From assembly GCF_002022275.1 (NCBI RefSeq), contig NZ_MSDF01000007.1, forward strand, positions 84,479-148,478: DNA of 64,000 nucleotides, in the 5' to 3' direction. The stretch comes from Pseudomonas fluorescens. GTDB lineage: Bacteria > Pseudomonadota > Gammaproteobacteria > Pseudomonadales > Pseudomonadaceae. Below the pieces are notes generated by a model. It was given only the letters and a program-made list of their open reading frames with translations. It had not been told where the DNA came from and did not search any database. The translations under genes were made by a program, and so were the position numbers. This document shows, piece after piece, positions 1 through 8,539 of the stretch; within the stretch, counting starts at the first letter, position 1, and every line of letters starts with the position of its first letter.

Positions 1-559
1 CCATCGCCGCAATCTGCCCTTCGATTAATGCTTCAAACGGTTTGAGCAACGGTTCGAAAGACGCCGGCGCTTCCAGCACCTGCAACGCCTGCACAATGGC
101 CTCCACCGTCGACAACGCCCCCGGCTCCGGCGCCTTGCGCAGTCGGTAGCGGGACTCGGCGCCCTCGGCCAGGGTCACGCGGGGCAGCGCCGCCAACAGC
201 GGGTTGAGGTGCAGCAACTTGCGCGCCTTGCGCCAGGTGCCGTCGGGGACTACCAGCAATAAGGGTTCTTCGGAAGGTGCGTAAGTATTTAGCGGCTGCG
301 CATCGTCATCTGGAAATAGAAGCCGTGCCCGGTAGCCGGGCGGGTTCAATAGGGTCTGCAAATCTTCAAACACCTCCCCCACCACCAATTGCGCATTCTT
401 CAACCCCAGCGCCGCCAACCGCGCTGTATTCAGTGCATGGTTGACCTCACTCGGGTGCTGCAACAGCAACACGCGGGTGCGGCTGTCGAGGTCCGGGATC
501 AGCGGGCACAGGCAGTGGGTAGCGGGCCTGAGGCAACGGGGGCATTGAGGTCGGGACAT
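1..559 (-). CDS. DTW-domain protein, probable tRNA-uridine aminocarboxypropyltransferase (3'-truncated by window edge)
   Basis: The first 186 codons are present and the gene runs off the left edge. The protein starts MSRPQCPRC and carries an N-terminal cysteine cluster (CPRC...CLC) that looks like the zinc site of the family. A PDGTWRKARKL segment follows, which matches the DTW signature. The DTW family (YfiP/TapT in E. coli) transfers an aminocarboxypropyl group from S-adenosylmethionine to a tRNA uridine. The ATG lies only five bases after the stop of gbuR, with a weak ribosome site, so the two genes may be co-transcribed. The family is clear; the target base is inferred. Confidence 0.85.
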   Translation of the reverse strand, partial: MSRPQCPRCLRPATHCLCPLIPDLDSRTRVLLLQHPSEVNHALNTARLAALGLKNAQLVVGEVFEDLQTLLNPPGYRARLLFPDDDAQPLNTYAPSEEPLLLVVPDGTWRKARKLLHLNPLLAALPRVTLAEGAESRYRLRKAPEPGALSTVEAIVQALQVLEAPASFEPLLKPFEALIEGQIAAM

Positions 560-564
560 ATTTT

Positions 565-1458
565 TCAGGCCTGATTGAGCTGGGCTTTGAGCAGATCACG
601 GAAGGTCTGGATCAGCGGTTCGCGGCTGCGCCCCCGACGCATGATCATCGAAAACGGTGCCTGATAACCGAAGGTCGCCGGCAGCAGCACGCGCAAGTCG
701 CCCTTGTCGGCCCAGGCCTGGGCGTAGTGTTCGGGCAGGTAGCCGATATAGGCGCCGGACAGCACCAGAATCAGCTGCGCCTCCATACTTTCCACTGTCG
801 CAGCGCTGTGTTTGAAACCGTGACGCGCCAACTCTGCCTGGCTCCAGTAACCGCGCCCGACCATGCGTTGCTGGGTGATCACCTGTTCGGGAATGCGCCG
901 TTCGTTGAATAAAGGATGCCGCGTGCTGCAATACAGCCAGTGCTGTTCGCGGTACAGCGGCATGTAGATCAACCCGCTCATGCGGTTGGAGAAGGCGCCG
1001 ATGGCCAAATCCAGGCGATTGTCCTGTACGCCGAGTTGCAATTCGTAAGGGCTCATCACCGACAAATGCAGATGCACCGCCGGATGTTCCAGGCTGTAGG
1101 CGCCGATTACTTCAGCAAACGGCAACGCTTTGTCACTGACGGTGGAATCGAGCACGCCCAGCTTCAGCGTGCCGCGCAACTCGCCTTTGAGCGCGGCGGC
1201 GTATTGCTCGAAACCTTCCAGCTCACCGAGCAGGCGCAGCGTTTCCTGGTGGAACAGCTCGCCCTTGCTGGTGAGGCTGAACCCGCCGCGACCGCGATGG
1301 CACAGCACCAGGCCCAACGCCGATTCCAGTTGGCTCATATAAGTGCTGATGGCCGAGGTGGACAGGTTGAGTTCGTGCTGGGCATTGGCGAACCCCTGGT
1401 GGCGCACGATGCTGACGAAGATGCGCAGGAGTTTCAGGTCGGGCAAGGCGTTGGCCAT
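565..1458 (-). CDS. gbuR: LysR-family regulator of the guanidinobutyrate locus (GbuR-like)
   Basis: This is a 297-residue LysR-type regulator. Residues 1-65 form the winged helix-turn-helix (LKLLRIFVSIVRHQGFANAQ; STSAISTYMSQLE), and the rest is a periplasmic-binding-protein-like effector domain. The start is the ATG at 1458, preceded by GGAG nine bases away. It is divergent from gbuA, and a large palindrome lies between them. The gene order (gbuR, gbuA, small protein, two transporters) matches what I recall for PA1422-PA1418 of P. aeruginosa, where GbuR activates gbuA in response to 4-guanidinobutyrate. Family is certain; the name rests on context. Confidence 0.85.
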   Translation of the reverse strand: MANALPDLKLLRIFVSIVRHQGFANAQHELNLSTSAISTYMSQLESALGLVLCHRGRGGFSLTSKGELFHQETLRLLGELEGFEQYAAALKGELRGTLKLGVLDSTVSDKALPFAEVIGAYSLEHPAVHLHLSVMSPYELQLGVQDNRLDLAIGAFSNRMSGLIYMPLYREQHWLYCSTRHPLFNERRIPEQVITQQRMVGRGYWSQAELARHGFKHSAATVESMEAQLILVLSGAYIGYLPEHYAQAWADKGDLRVLLPATFGYQAPFSMIMRRGRSREPLIQTFRDLLKAQLNQA

Positions 1459-1500
1459 GGTCGGCTCCGATGTTTGATCGCAGCAGTCTACCTGCCCGCA

Positions 1501-1524
1501 TTAGTTTAGAAAAATCTGAACTAA
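1501..1524. promoter_or_regulatory. Palindromic LysR-type operator between gbuR and gbuA
   Basis: A 24-bp near-perfect palindrome has outer half-sites TTAGTT and AACTAA, inner AGA/TCT, and a four-A centre; a single base pair breaks the symmetry. It sits in the 149-bp divergent intergenic region, 43 bp before the gbuR start codon and about 84 bp before gbuA. That is the usual place for a LysR recognition site. Binding by GbuR is inferred. Confidence 0.6.
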
Positions 1525-1607
1525 GTATTTGCCCCTGCCGATTCTTCCCGCCCCGGGCTTTTCGCAGAATCGGCCCCTAATAAACAAAACAACGATGAGG
1601 CACTCCT

Positions 1608-2558
1608 GTGGACAAGATTTTTCACCAACCACTGGGCGGCAACGAAATGCCGCGCTTCGCCGGCATCGCCACCATGATGCGACTCCCCCACCTGCAAACG
1701 GCCAAAGGCCTGGACGCCGCCTTTATCGGCGTGCCGCTGGACATCGGCACCTCGCTGCGCGCCGGCACCCGCTTCGGGCCGCGTGAAATCCGCGCCGAAT
1801 CGGTGATGATCCGCCCTTACAACATGGCCACCGGCGCCGCGCCGTTCGACTCGCTGTCGGTCGCGGACATCGGTGACGTGGCGATCAACACCTTCAACCT
1901 GCTCGACGCCGTGCGCATCATCGAAGAAGCCTACGACGAGATCCTGGAACACGACGTGGTCCCGATGACCCTGGGCGGCGACCACACCATCACCCTGCCG
2001 ATCCTGCGGGCGATCCACAAGAAACACGGCAAGGTCGGGCTGGTGCACATTGATGCCCACGCCGACGTCAACGACCATATGTTCGGCGAGAAAATTGCCC
2101 ACGGCACCACGTTCCGCCGCGCCGTGGAAGAAGGCCTGCTCGATTGCGACCGCGTGGTGCAAATCGGCCTGCGCGCCCAGGGCTACACCGCTGAAGACTT
2201 CAACTGGAGCCGCAAACAGGGTTTCCGTGTGGTCCAGGCCGAAGAATGCTGGCACCACTCCCTCGCGCCACTGATGGCCGAAGTGCGTGAAAAAGTCGGC
2301 GGTGGCCCGGTGTACCTGAGCTTTGATATCGACGGCATCGACCCGGCCTGGGCGCCTGGCACCGGCACCCCTGAGATTGGCGGGCTGACCACCATTCAGG
2401 CCATCGAAATCATCCGTGGCTGCCAGGGCCTCGACCTGGTCGGTTGCGATTTGGTAGAAGTTTCGCCGCCGTACGACACCACCGGCAACACCTCGCTGCT
2501 CGGCGCTAACTTGCTGTACGAGATGCTCTGCGTACTGCCCGGCGTGGCGCACCGCTGA
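1608..2558 (+). CDS. gbuA: Guanidinobutyrase (ureohydrolase family)
   Basis: A 316-residue ureohydrolase of the arginase/agmatinase family. The manganese-binding motifs are all present: GGDHTI near residue 125, DAHADVND near 150, and DIDGIDP near 240. It begins with a GTG in the context MDKIFHQPLGGNEMPRF, which closely matches the N-terminus I recall for P. aeruginosa GbuA rather than SpeB agmatinase. The enzyme hydrolyses 4-guanidinobutyrate to 4-aminobutyrate and urea in the cytoplasm, a step of the arginine transaminase/oxidase routes. It heads an operon with an NTF2-like protein and two transporters. Substrate choice is inferred from similarity and context; agmatine is the alternative. 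Confidence 0.88.
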   Translation: MDKIFHQPLGGNEMPRFAGIATMMRLPHLQTAKGLDAAFIGVPLDIGTSLRAGTRFGPREIRAESVMIRPYNMATGAAPFDSLSVADIGDVAINTFNLLDAVRIIEEAYDEILEHDVVPMTLGGDHTITLPILRAIHKKHGKVGLVHIDAHADVNDHMFGEKIAHGTTFRRAVEEGLLDCDRVVQIGLRAQGYTAEDFNWSRKQGFRVVQAEECWHHSLAPLMAEVREKVGGGPVYLSFDIDGIDPAWAPGTGTPEIGGLTTIQAIEIIRGCQGLDLVGCDLVEVSPPYDTTGNTSLLGANLLYEMLCVLPGVAHR

Positions 2559-2980
2559 TGAGCACGCAAGCCGTGCTGAAAGCTGCGGCCGACCTGGTGT
2601 CGGCCTTCGCCCGCAATGACCGCGCCGCCTACTTTGGCGCGTTCACGGCCGATGCGAGCTTTGTGTTTTACACCCTCCCCCAGCCGCTGCTGAGCCGCGA
2701 CGCCTACCAGGCGTTGTGGGACAGCTGGCGCGCGGACGAGGGGTTCGAGGTGCTGTCGTGCACGTCGAGCAACGCTGTCGTCAGCCTGCAGGGTGACGTG
2801 GCGATTTTTATGCATGACGTGGCCACCGAGCTGCGCATGAACGGGGAGCAATTTCATAGCCAGGAGCGCGAGACCATTGTCTTCAAACGACAAGGGTCTG
2901 GCACACAACAACAAGAAGGCCTGTGGCTGGCCTGTCACGAACATTTGTCCGCAATGCCGGAAGGGCTGCCGCCCCCTTAG
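2558..2980 (+). CDS. NTF2-like / SnoaL-fold protein of the gbu operon
   Basis: A 140-residue protein with the layout of the NTF2-like superfamily: an N-terminal helix (ADLVSAFARNDRAAYFGAF), FTADASFVFYTLPQPLLSRDAYQALW, and a strand-rich C-terminal half ending WLACHEHLS. Its start codon overlaps the gbuA stop by one base (TGATG), so translation is probably coupled. The equivalent position in P. aeruginosa holds PA1420, of unknown role. Members of this fold can be small enzymes or ligand-binding proteins; no catalytic residues can be assigned here. Confidence 0.75.
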   Translation: MSTQAVLKAAADLVSAFARNDRAAYFGAFTADASFVFYTLPQPLLSRDAYQALWDSWRADEGFEVLSCTSSNAVVSLQGDVAIFMHDVATELRMNGEQFHSQERETIVFKRQGSGTQQQEGLWLACHEHLSAMPEGLPPP

Positions 2981-3001
2981 CCAATGTGATCGGAGCTGAT
3001 C

Positions 3002-4513
3002 ATGAATAATAAAAACAACGAAAACAGTATTCGCAAGATAGAAACCAACGGGGTCGAACAGATCCCGGACCACGAACGTACCGCTGCGCCCAAGGATCTG
3101 TTCCGCCTGATCTTCGGCGGTGCCAATACCTTTGCCACCGCCGTGTTGGGTTCATTCCCGGTGCTGTTCGGCTTGTCGTTCCAGACCGGTGTCTGGGCGA
3201 TTGTGCTGGGCGTGCTGGTGGGCGCCGTGATTTTGGCGCCCATGGGCCTGTTCGGGCCGATCAACGGGACCAATAACGCGGTGTCTTCCGGTGCGCACTT
3301 TGGCGTGCACGGGCGGATTGTCGGCTCGTTTCTGTCACTGCTGACGGCGATTGCCTTCTTCTCACTGTCGGTGTGGAGTTCAGGTGATGCGCTGGTCGGC
3401 GGTGCGAAACGTCTGATCGGCCTGCCGGAAACCGACCTGACCCTGGGCCTGGCCTACGGCATGTTCGCCATTCTCGTGCTGACCGTGTGCATCTACGGCT
3501 TTCGTTTCATGCTGTGGGTCAACCGCATTGCCGTGTGGGCGGCGAGCCTGCTGTTTCTGCTGGGCATCTTCGCCTTCGCGCCCGCCTTCGACAGCCACTT
3601 TGCCGGCACCGTCAACCTCGGTCAGAGCGGTTTCTGGGCCGCGTTCATTGGCGCAGCGCTGGTGGCCATGAGCAACCCGATTTCCTTCGGTGCGTTCCTC
3701 GGTGACTGGTCGCGCTACATCCCGCGTGAAACCTCGAAAATGCGCATCATGCTGGCGGTCGTGCTCGCTCAGATCGCGACATTGATCCCGTTCCTGTTCG
3801 GCCTGGCCACCGCGACCATCGTGGCGATCAAGGCACCGGATTATATTGCGGCCAATAACTATGTCGGCGGTTTGCTCGCAGTAGCGCCAAACTGGTTCTT
3901 CCTGCCGGTGTGCCTGATTGCGGTGATCGGCGGCATGTCCACCGGCACGACCTCGCTGTATGGCACCGGGCTGGACATGTCCAGCGTGTTCCCGCGCTTG
4001 CTCTCACGGGTCAAGGCGACGTTGCTGATCGGGGTGATGTCGATTGCCTTCATCTTTATCGGACGTTTCGCTGCCAACCTGGTGCAGAGCGTGTCGACCT
4101 TCGCCGTGCTGATCATCACCTGCACCACGCCGTGGATGGTGATGATGATCATCGGCCTGATCGTACGTCGCGGCTTCTACTGCCCGGATGACCTGCAGGT
4201 GTTCACCCGTGGTGAAACCGGCGGCCGCTACTGGTTCAGCCATGGCTGGAACTGGCGCGGGCTGGGGGCGTGGATCCCGAGTGCATTGGTCGGGCTGTGC
4301 TTCGTCAACCTGCCGGGGCAATTCGTTGGCCCGCTGGGCAACCTGGCGGATGGCATCGATATCAGCTTGCCGGTGACGCTGGGCTTGGCGTCGGTGGTGT
4401 ACCTGACATTGTTGCGTATGTTCCCGGAACCGGCCGCTGTCTACGGCCCGGCGGACCCTCGCAGCAGGCGCACGGATGCGCGCGTTAAACCGGCGCTGCA
4501 ACAAGCCGCCTGA
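3002..4513 (+). CDS. NCS1-family permease of the gbu operon
   Basis: A 503-residue membrane protein with about twelve hydrophobic segments and a hydrophilic N-terminus (EQIPDHERTAAPKDLFRLIFGGANTF). Features of the nucleobase:cation symporter-1 group include the GPINGTNNAVSSGAHFGVHGR loop after the second membrane segment and SFGAFLGDWSRYIPRE in the middle. It follows the NTF2-like gene after 21 bases with a good ribosome site (GGAGCTG). By position it corresponds to PA1419. NCS1 members carry purines, pyrimidines, hydantoins or related compounds. Import of a guanidino compound is possible from context but not shown. Confidence 0.85.
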   Translation: MNNKNNENSIRKIETNGVEQIPDHERTAAPKDLFRLIFGGANTFATAVLGSFPVLFGLSFQTGVWAIVLGVLVGAVILAPMGLFGPINGTNNAVSSGAHFGVHGRIVGSFLSLLTAIAFFSLSVWSSGDALVGGAKRLIGLPETDLTLGLAYGMFAILVLTVCIYGFRFMLWVNRIAVWAASLLFLLGIFAFAPAFDSHFAGTVNLGQSGFWAAFIGAALVAMSNPISFGAFLGDWSRYIPRETSKMRIMLAVVLAQIATLIPFLFGLATATIVAIKAPDYIAANNYVGGLLAVAPNWFFLPVCLIAVIGGMSTGTTSLYGTGLDMSSVFPRLLSRVKATLLIGVMSIAFIFIGRFAANLVQSVSTFAVLIITCTTPWMVMMIIGLIVRRGFYCPDDLQVFTRGETGGRYWFSHGWNWRGLGAWIPSALVGLCFVNLPGQFVGPLGNLADGIDISLPVTLGLASVVYLTLLRMFPEPAAVYGPADPRSRRTDARVKPALQQAA

Positions 4514-4548
4514 TCGCTCATAAAAAAGATAATCGGAGACTCGCCGTC

Positions 4549-5931
4549 ATGGCTTTGGATTTATTCGTCGTACTCATCTACGCCGCCGGCATGCTCGTGC
4601 TCGGCTATTACGGCATGCGCCGCGCCAAGACCCACGAAGACTACCTGGTGGCCGGGCGTAACCTGGGCCCGTCGCTGTACATGGGCACCATGGCCGCCAC
4701 GGTATTGGGTGGCGCCTCCACTGTCGGCACCGTGCGCCTGGGTTACATGCATGGCATCTCCGGCTTCTGGCTGTGCGCCGCACTGGGCGCCGGGATCATT
4801 GCGCTGAACCTGTTCCTGGCCAAGCCGCTGCTGAAGCTGAAAATCTTCACCGTCACCCAGGTCCTGGAAAAACGCTACAACCCCATGGCCCGCCAGGCGA
4901 GCGCAGTGATCATGCTGGCCTACGCGCTGATGATCGGTGTGACCTCAATCCTGGCGATCGGCACCGTGCTGCAAGTGCTGTTCGGCCTGCCGTTCTGGAT
5001 CTCGGTGCTACTCGGTGGTGGCGTGGTGGTGGTGTACTCGACCATCGGCGGCATGTGGTCGCTGACCCTCACCGACATCGTGCAATTCGTGATCAAGACC
5101 GTGGGCCTGATGTTTATCCTGCTGCCGATCTGCCTGTACCGTGTCGGTGGCTGGGACCAACTGGTAGCCAAGTTGCCAGCGTCGAATTTCAGCTTCACCG
5201 AAATCGGCTGGGACACGATCATTACCTACTTCATGATCTACTTCTTCGGCATTTTGATTGGCCAGGACATCTGGCAGCGCGTGTTCACGGCCCGTGACGA
5301 AAAGGTCGCCAAGTACGCAGGCACCTTCGCCGGTTTCTATTGCATCCTCTACGGCCTGGCCTGCGCGCTGATCGGCATGGCCGCCCACGTGCTGCTGCCA
5401 GACCTGGACAACGTCAACAACGCCTTCGCCGCCATCGTCAAAGCCTCGTTGCCGGACGGCATACGCGGCCTGGTCATTGCCGCGGCACTGGCCGCGATGA
5501 TGTCCACCGCCAGCGCCGGCTTGCTGGCCGCTTCAACCGTGCTGACCGAAGACCTGCTGCCGCGCCTGCGCGGGGGTAAACAGTCGAGCCTGAACATCAA
5601 CCGCCTGTTCACGATGCTGACCGGCATCGCCGTGCTGGGTATCGCGCTGGTCGTAAACGACGTGATAAGCGCCCTGACCCTGGCCTACAACCTGTTGGTG
5701 GGCGGCATGCTGATCCCGCTGATGGGCGCGATTTTCTGGAAGCGCGCGACCACATCCGGGGCCATTGCGTCGATGACCCTGGGTTTTGTGACCGCGCTGG
5801 TGTTCATGTTCAAGGATGGCCTGGACGCGAACACGCCGATCTACTACAGCCTGGCGGTCGGGCTGGTGAGTTTTGTGCTGGTGAGTTTGCTGTCGCGCAG
5901 CCCGCAGGCAGAGGCGGCGCGGGCGATTTGA
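4549..5931 (+). CDS. Sodium:solute symporter (SSS family) of the gbu operon
   Basis: A 460-residue protein with about 13 membrane segments. The SSS family pattern is present: EDYLVAGRNLGPSLYMGTMAATVLGG in segments 1-2, and AAALAAMMSTASAGLLAASTVLTEDL near residue 310, which contains the conserved region around the sodium-binding serines. It is preceded by GGAGACTCGCCGTC before the ATG. It ends the gbu operon and is followed by a rho-independent terminator. It matches PA1418 by position. Substrate is unknown; a guanidino acid or related amino compound fits the operon. Confidence 0.88.
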   Translation: MALDLFVVLIYAAGMLVLGYYGMRRAKTHEDYLVAGRNLGPSLYMGTMAATVLGGASTVGTVRLGYMHGISGFWLCAALGAGIIALNLFLAKPLLKLKIFTVTQVLEKRYNPMARQASAVIMLAYALMIGVTSILAIGTVLQVLFGLPFWISVLLGGGVVVVYSTIGGMWSLTLTDIVQFVIKTVGLMFILLPICLYRVGGWDQLVAKLPASNFSFTEIGWDTIITYFMIYFFGILIGQDIWQRVFTARDEKVAKYAGTFAGFYCILYGLACALIGMAAHVLLPDLDNVNNAFAAIVKASLPDGIRGLVIAAALAAMMSTASAGLLAASTVLTEDLLPRLRGGKQSSLNINRLFTMLTGIAVLGIALVVNDVISALTLAYNLLVGGMLIPLMGAIFWKRATTSGAIASMTLGFVTALVFMFKDGLDANTPIYYSLAVGLVSFVLVSLLSRSPQAEAARAI

Positions 5932-5939
5932 GGATTTAC

Positions 5940-5977
5940 AGGATTTAGAGCGGTTTCTTCAGCGGGTGTGGCGTCGG
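5940..5977 (+). repeat. Left copy of a 38-bp imperfect direct repeat flanking the NAD/FAD fusion gene
   Basis: This copy lies just after the symporter stop and runs into the terminator stem. A second copy in the same orientation is found at 8231-8268. I count 33 identical bases of 38; both begin AGGATTT and end GGTGTGGCGTCGG. The two copies bracket the oxidoreductase gene, which suggests that the segment arose by duplication or insertion at this point. Confidence 0.6.
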
Positions 5978-5997
5978 ATGCCACGCCCGTTTTTTTC
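5964..5997 (+). terminator. Rho-independent terminator after the gbu operon
   Basis: The stem GGGTGTGGC pairs with GCCACGCCC (one wobble) around a short loop and is followed by seven T residues. It terminates the gbu operon on the plus strand. The convergent oxidoreductase gene ends within the T tract. Confidence 0.8.
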
Positions 5998-8071
5998 ATT
6001 TGGCTGCCAGGTTCTGGTTTGCCTGAATGAGTTCCTGGACCAGCGACGCCCATACCAACCCTTGCGTGGTTCCCCCGGCATAGGTGCCGCCGGCGGCGAT
6101 TCGATGATGGGCGGAGCAGTGAACGATTGAAAGGCCATCCAGGGTGCCTGGCCTGGCACACTCAATGATATGCAACTCGTCGGTTTCGATCGCGTTTCGG
6201 TAGGACGCGGGAAAGTGTTGAGAAACAGCGGCCAGACAATCCGCCAAAATTTGTTCTTTGTACGCATCGGTAGAGCCAGGCGGGACCTGCCCGCCGGAGA
6301 CAAGAATGCAGTCGCCATCCACCCGGCAATTCATAACACCGATCGGCAAATCGTACTGTAGCTTGAGCCCGCGTATTTTCGCGCCTTCATTGCCAGCAAT
6401 ACGCAGTTTGAAAAACCAGCCTACGACTGCGATGACCTCAGCTTCCTCTACACCCATAGCAGTGACGACGAAGTGCTCTCTGCTCAATTCGGCAATTTCG
6501 GCCGCACTCAAATGCCGAGTCAGAAATTGAACGCCGGCGCCTTGTAAAAGCACTTCTATTTCATCCTTTAATTGGGTAAATGCGACTTCATAGCCCGATA
6601 CCTCAATTGCCCGAACAATCCCTTGGATGCCATAACGTTTCTGGAATTGCTGCTGGCTGATCTCGACAAGTTCATTTCCCGACTTACCACTCGGCCAAGG
6701 TCTGTTTTCGATCTGCCGTTGCTCGCCAATTGCAGCGTCGACGCTTCTAGCATCGTCCGTATACGCTCGTATAAGCCCTGCGTGCGCAAAGCGTGCCAGT
6801 GATGGATTGTCAGCCAGAAGCTGTTCAAACAGCTCAATGCCCGCGCGGTTGCATTCAATGGTCAAACACTGGTTGGCAGGAAACAGATAGCCATTATGCA
6901 GCGGCTTGGCAGCCGTCTCTGTGGCAGACAGATGGCGCATGTTCACCTGCTTGTGACTGGCGCCATCACCCGTCTGATTGCAGCCGTAAACGATAACCTG
7001 ATAATTCGCCAAACGCAGCATCACGGCCTGGAGCAAGCCATTGATGCCACGGCCGATGATCGACACGCGCGGGCCGCTGGCAGATGCGCACTGACGGGGG
7101 ATCGTCAATGAGTGTGCAAGTTTGCGCCTGACGAGGCCACGCAGGGCCATCACACTCAGTTGGACCGAGACCGCATAGTCAAGGTCGCGATGACAGGCCT
7201 CACCCGTCGAGGCCTGTGTCGTGAGCGTCGCAGGCCTGCGCCAGGTGGAAGCACAGCAGCCGAGCGCCTGGGTCCGCGTGCGAAATTCATCCAGCGTCGC
7301 GGGTCCATAATCCATGACCAGCTGGATGCCTTCAGCCACTGCCAGAGCCTGCAAAGCGTCATCACTAAAGACGTCCGGTTTGGCAACGCAGACCAGCCGA
7401 GCCTGTTTGTGCAGGCATTGAATGAGGGCCCGATCAATACGATGGGCGGATTCATTATTCAGGGACAGGCAAATGGCGACGGCACAAGCACTTTGCAACG
7501 CCTCGAACCAATCCAGCAAAAATGACACCCTGCTATCGTAATCATCCGGTGCCCGGCCTTGCCGGACCAGCACCTTTATTCGAACCTGTGGGGCACGTTC
7601 AAGTAACAAACTGATCAGCTCTTTACCTACATTGCCGTAGCCCAACACACATATTTCCCGAGGCATCGAGCCATCGGGCAATGTCAGCCAATGCGCGATA
7701 TAGGCTGCAACATGCGGCGCGTTGACTCCAGGCGTATTGACTACCCGGATGCTGTTGCTTGTGCACAGATCCAGCCGCACCTTATCCAGGCTCGTGCCTC
7801 TGCGCACCAGATAAAGCTCACCAAAAGGACGGGCGACACGCCAATGCTCAATGACGTCGGCATCGATGGTTTGGTCGGCGACAATGATTGCTGCTGGGCG
7901 CAGGAGCCCGATCTGCATAAGCAGCGTTTGCCTGGTTAAAGTCGGGGGTATCACTACAACATTGCGGGGTGCGTCAGCCTTCCAACCTGTAGACACAGGT
8001 GCGATATGCAGAATGTTTCCGGCTGTGGCGATCAGTGACGCTGCGACTGGCGGGACGCAAGGGAGCGGCAT
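5996..8071 (-). CDS. Two-domain oxidoreductase: 2-hydroxyacid dehydrogenase-like NAD domain fused to a DAO-type FAD domain
   Basis: A 691-residue protein starting at the ATG at 8071, chosen because GGAGG lies seven bases upstream; an upstream TTG at 8152 has no ribosome site. Residues 60-310 resemble D-isomer 2-hydroxyacid dehydrogenases: NTPGVNAPHVAAYIAHWLT followed by the Rossmann motif GYGNVGKE at 144-151. The catalytic ARG segment of that family reads VAKPDVFSDDAL, so this half may be altered or inactive. Residues 334-690 form a second dinucleotide fold (IIGRGINGLL at 338-347) typical of FAD-dependent amine or amino-acid oxidases, with an AAGGTYAGGTTQGLVW C-terminal glycine motif. The gene is AT-richer than its neighbours and lies between direct repeats. 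Substrate unknown. Confidence 0.7.
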   Translation of the reverse strand: MPLPCVPPVAASLIATAGNILHIAPVSTGWKADAPRNVVVIPPTLTRQTLLMQIGLLRPAAIIVADQTIDADVIEHWRVARPFGELYLVRRGTSLDKVRLDLCTSNSIRVVNTPGVNAPHVAAYIAHWLTLPDGSMPREICVLGYGNVGKELISLLLERAPQVRIKVLVRQGRAPDDYDSRVSFLLDWFEALQSACAVAICLSLNNESAHRIDRALIQCLHKQARLVCVAKPDVFSDDALQALAVAEGIQLVMDYGPATLDEFRTRTQALGCCASTWRRPATLTTQASTGEACHRDLDYAVSVQLSVMALRGLVRRKLAHSLTIPRQCASASGPRVSIIGRGINGLLQAVMLRLANYQVIVYGCNQTGDGASHKQVNMRHLSATETAAKPLHNGYLFPANQCLTIECNRAGIELFEQLLADNPSLARFAHAGLIRAYTDDARSVDAAIGEQRQIENRPWPSGKSGNELVEISQQQFQKRYGIQGIVRAIEVSGYEVAFTQLKDEIEVLLQGAGVQFLTRHLSAAEIAELSREHFVVTAMGVEEAEVIAVVGWFFKLRIAGNEGAKIRGLKLQYDLPIGVMNCRVDGDCILVSGGQVPPGSTDAYKEQILADCLAAVSQHFPASYRNAIETDELHIIECARPGTLDGLSIVHCSAHHRIAAGGTYAGGTTQGLVWASLVQELIQANQNLAAK

Positions 8072-8230
8072 GGCGTTGCCTCCAACTCTGACGAATGTCC
8101 GAAGAGAGGCGTTCAACTTGCTCTTACATTCTGAATTGGATAAGCCAGCCAATTCTGATCAGTGGGTAGTCTGTTTCCGACGCTATGCACCAACGGTTGG
8201 TCATTTGGCAGTCTTTACGTGGGCGAAGGC

Positions 8231-8268
8231 AGGATTTCAAGCGGTCTCTTCAGTCGGTGTGGCGTCGG
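8231..8268 (+). repeat. Right copy of the 38-bp imperfect direct repeat
   Basis: It pairs with 5940-5977 (33 of 38 bases identical, same orientation). Here the second half of the terminator stem is degenerate (GTGCAACATCGG in place of ATGCCACGCCC) and there is no T tract, so this copy is not a working terminator. Confidence 0.6.
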
Positions 8269-8303
8269 TGCAACATCGGCGCTCTTGAGCTTATGAAAAC
8301 AAC

Positions 8304-8392
8304 TGTGGGAGCGGGCTTGCCCGCGATAGCGTTGAGTCAGTCGACATCTTATTGACTGGTACAACGCTACCGCGAGCAAGCCCGCTCCCACA
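8304..8392. repeat. REPIN (paired REP hairpin)
   Basis: TGTGGGAGCGGGCTTGC at the left end and its reverse complement at the right end enclose a variable centre, forming a long imperfect hairpin. This is the common extragenic REPIN of fluorescent pseudomonads. It lies between the fusion oxidoreductase and the PA1414-like gene. Confidence 0.85.
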
Positions 8393-8416
8393 TTTAGATC
8401 CTGCTTCGGCCCGGGA

Positions 8417-8539
8417 TTACCGGCGACGTGGCCGGCGCTGTTCGTCATCCGTGCGAATAGGCACCGGTTGCAGCGGGGGCTCGATCAAGCCCAGCGCAAC
8501 GCCGAGGTCGTGGAGCCAGTTTTGAATTTTCTCTTTCAT
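8417..8539 (-). CDS. Small PA1414-like protein (40 residues), possible SicX-type dual-function RNA locus
   Basis: A 40-codon reading frame starting MKEKIQNWLHDLGVALGLIE and ending in a basic RRPRRR tail. The ATG has AAGGGGGC as a ribosome site. Position beside a LysR gene and near the gbu genes matches PA1414 of P. aeruginosa. From memory, that locus produces an oxygen-responsive RNA, SicX, which also carries the small frame and is controlled by ANR. An ANR-like site lies about 120 bp upstream here. The peptide is amphipathic in its first 20 residues, and its function is not known to me. The match to PA1414 comes from recall of sequence and synteny, not a search. Confidence 0.7.
   Translation of the reverse strand: MKEKIQNWLHDLGVALGLIEPPLQPVPIRTDDEQRRPRRR

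Larger units (their letters stand above)
8072..8416. other. 345-bp intergenic region upstream of the fusion oxidoreductase
   Basis: It holds the right copy of the direct repeat (8231-8268) and a REPIN hairpin (8304-8392). The stretch 8072-8230 presumably carries the oxidoreductase promoter, but no clear -35/-10 pair was found. No convincing coding sequence is present. Confidence 0.5.

Noticed and set aside
8072..8152. N-terminal extension of the NAD/FAD fusion protein from a TTG at 8152
   Set aside because: No ribosome site precedes the TTG, while GGAGG lies seven bases before the ATG at 8071.
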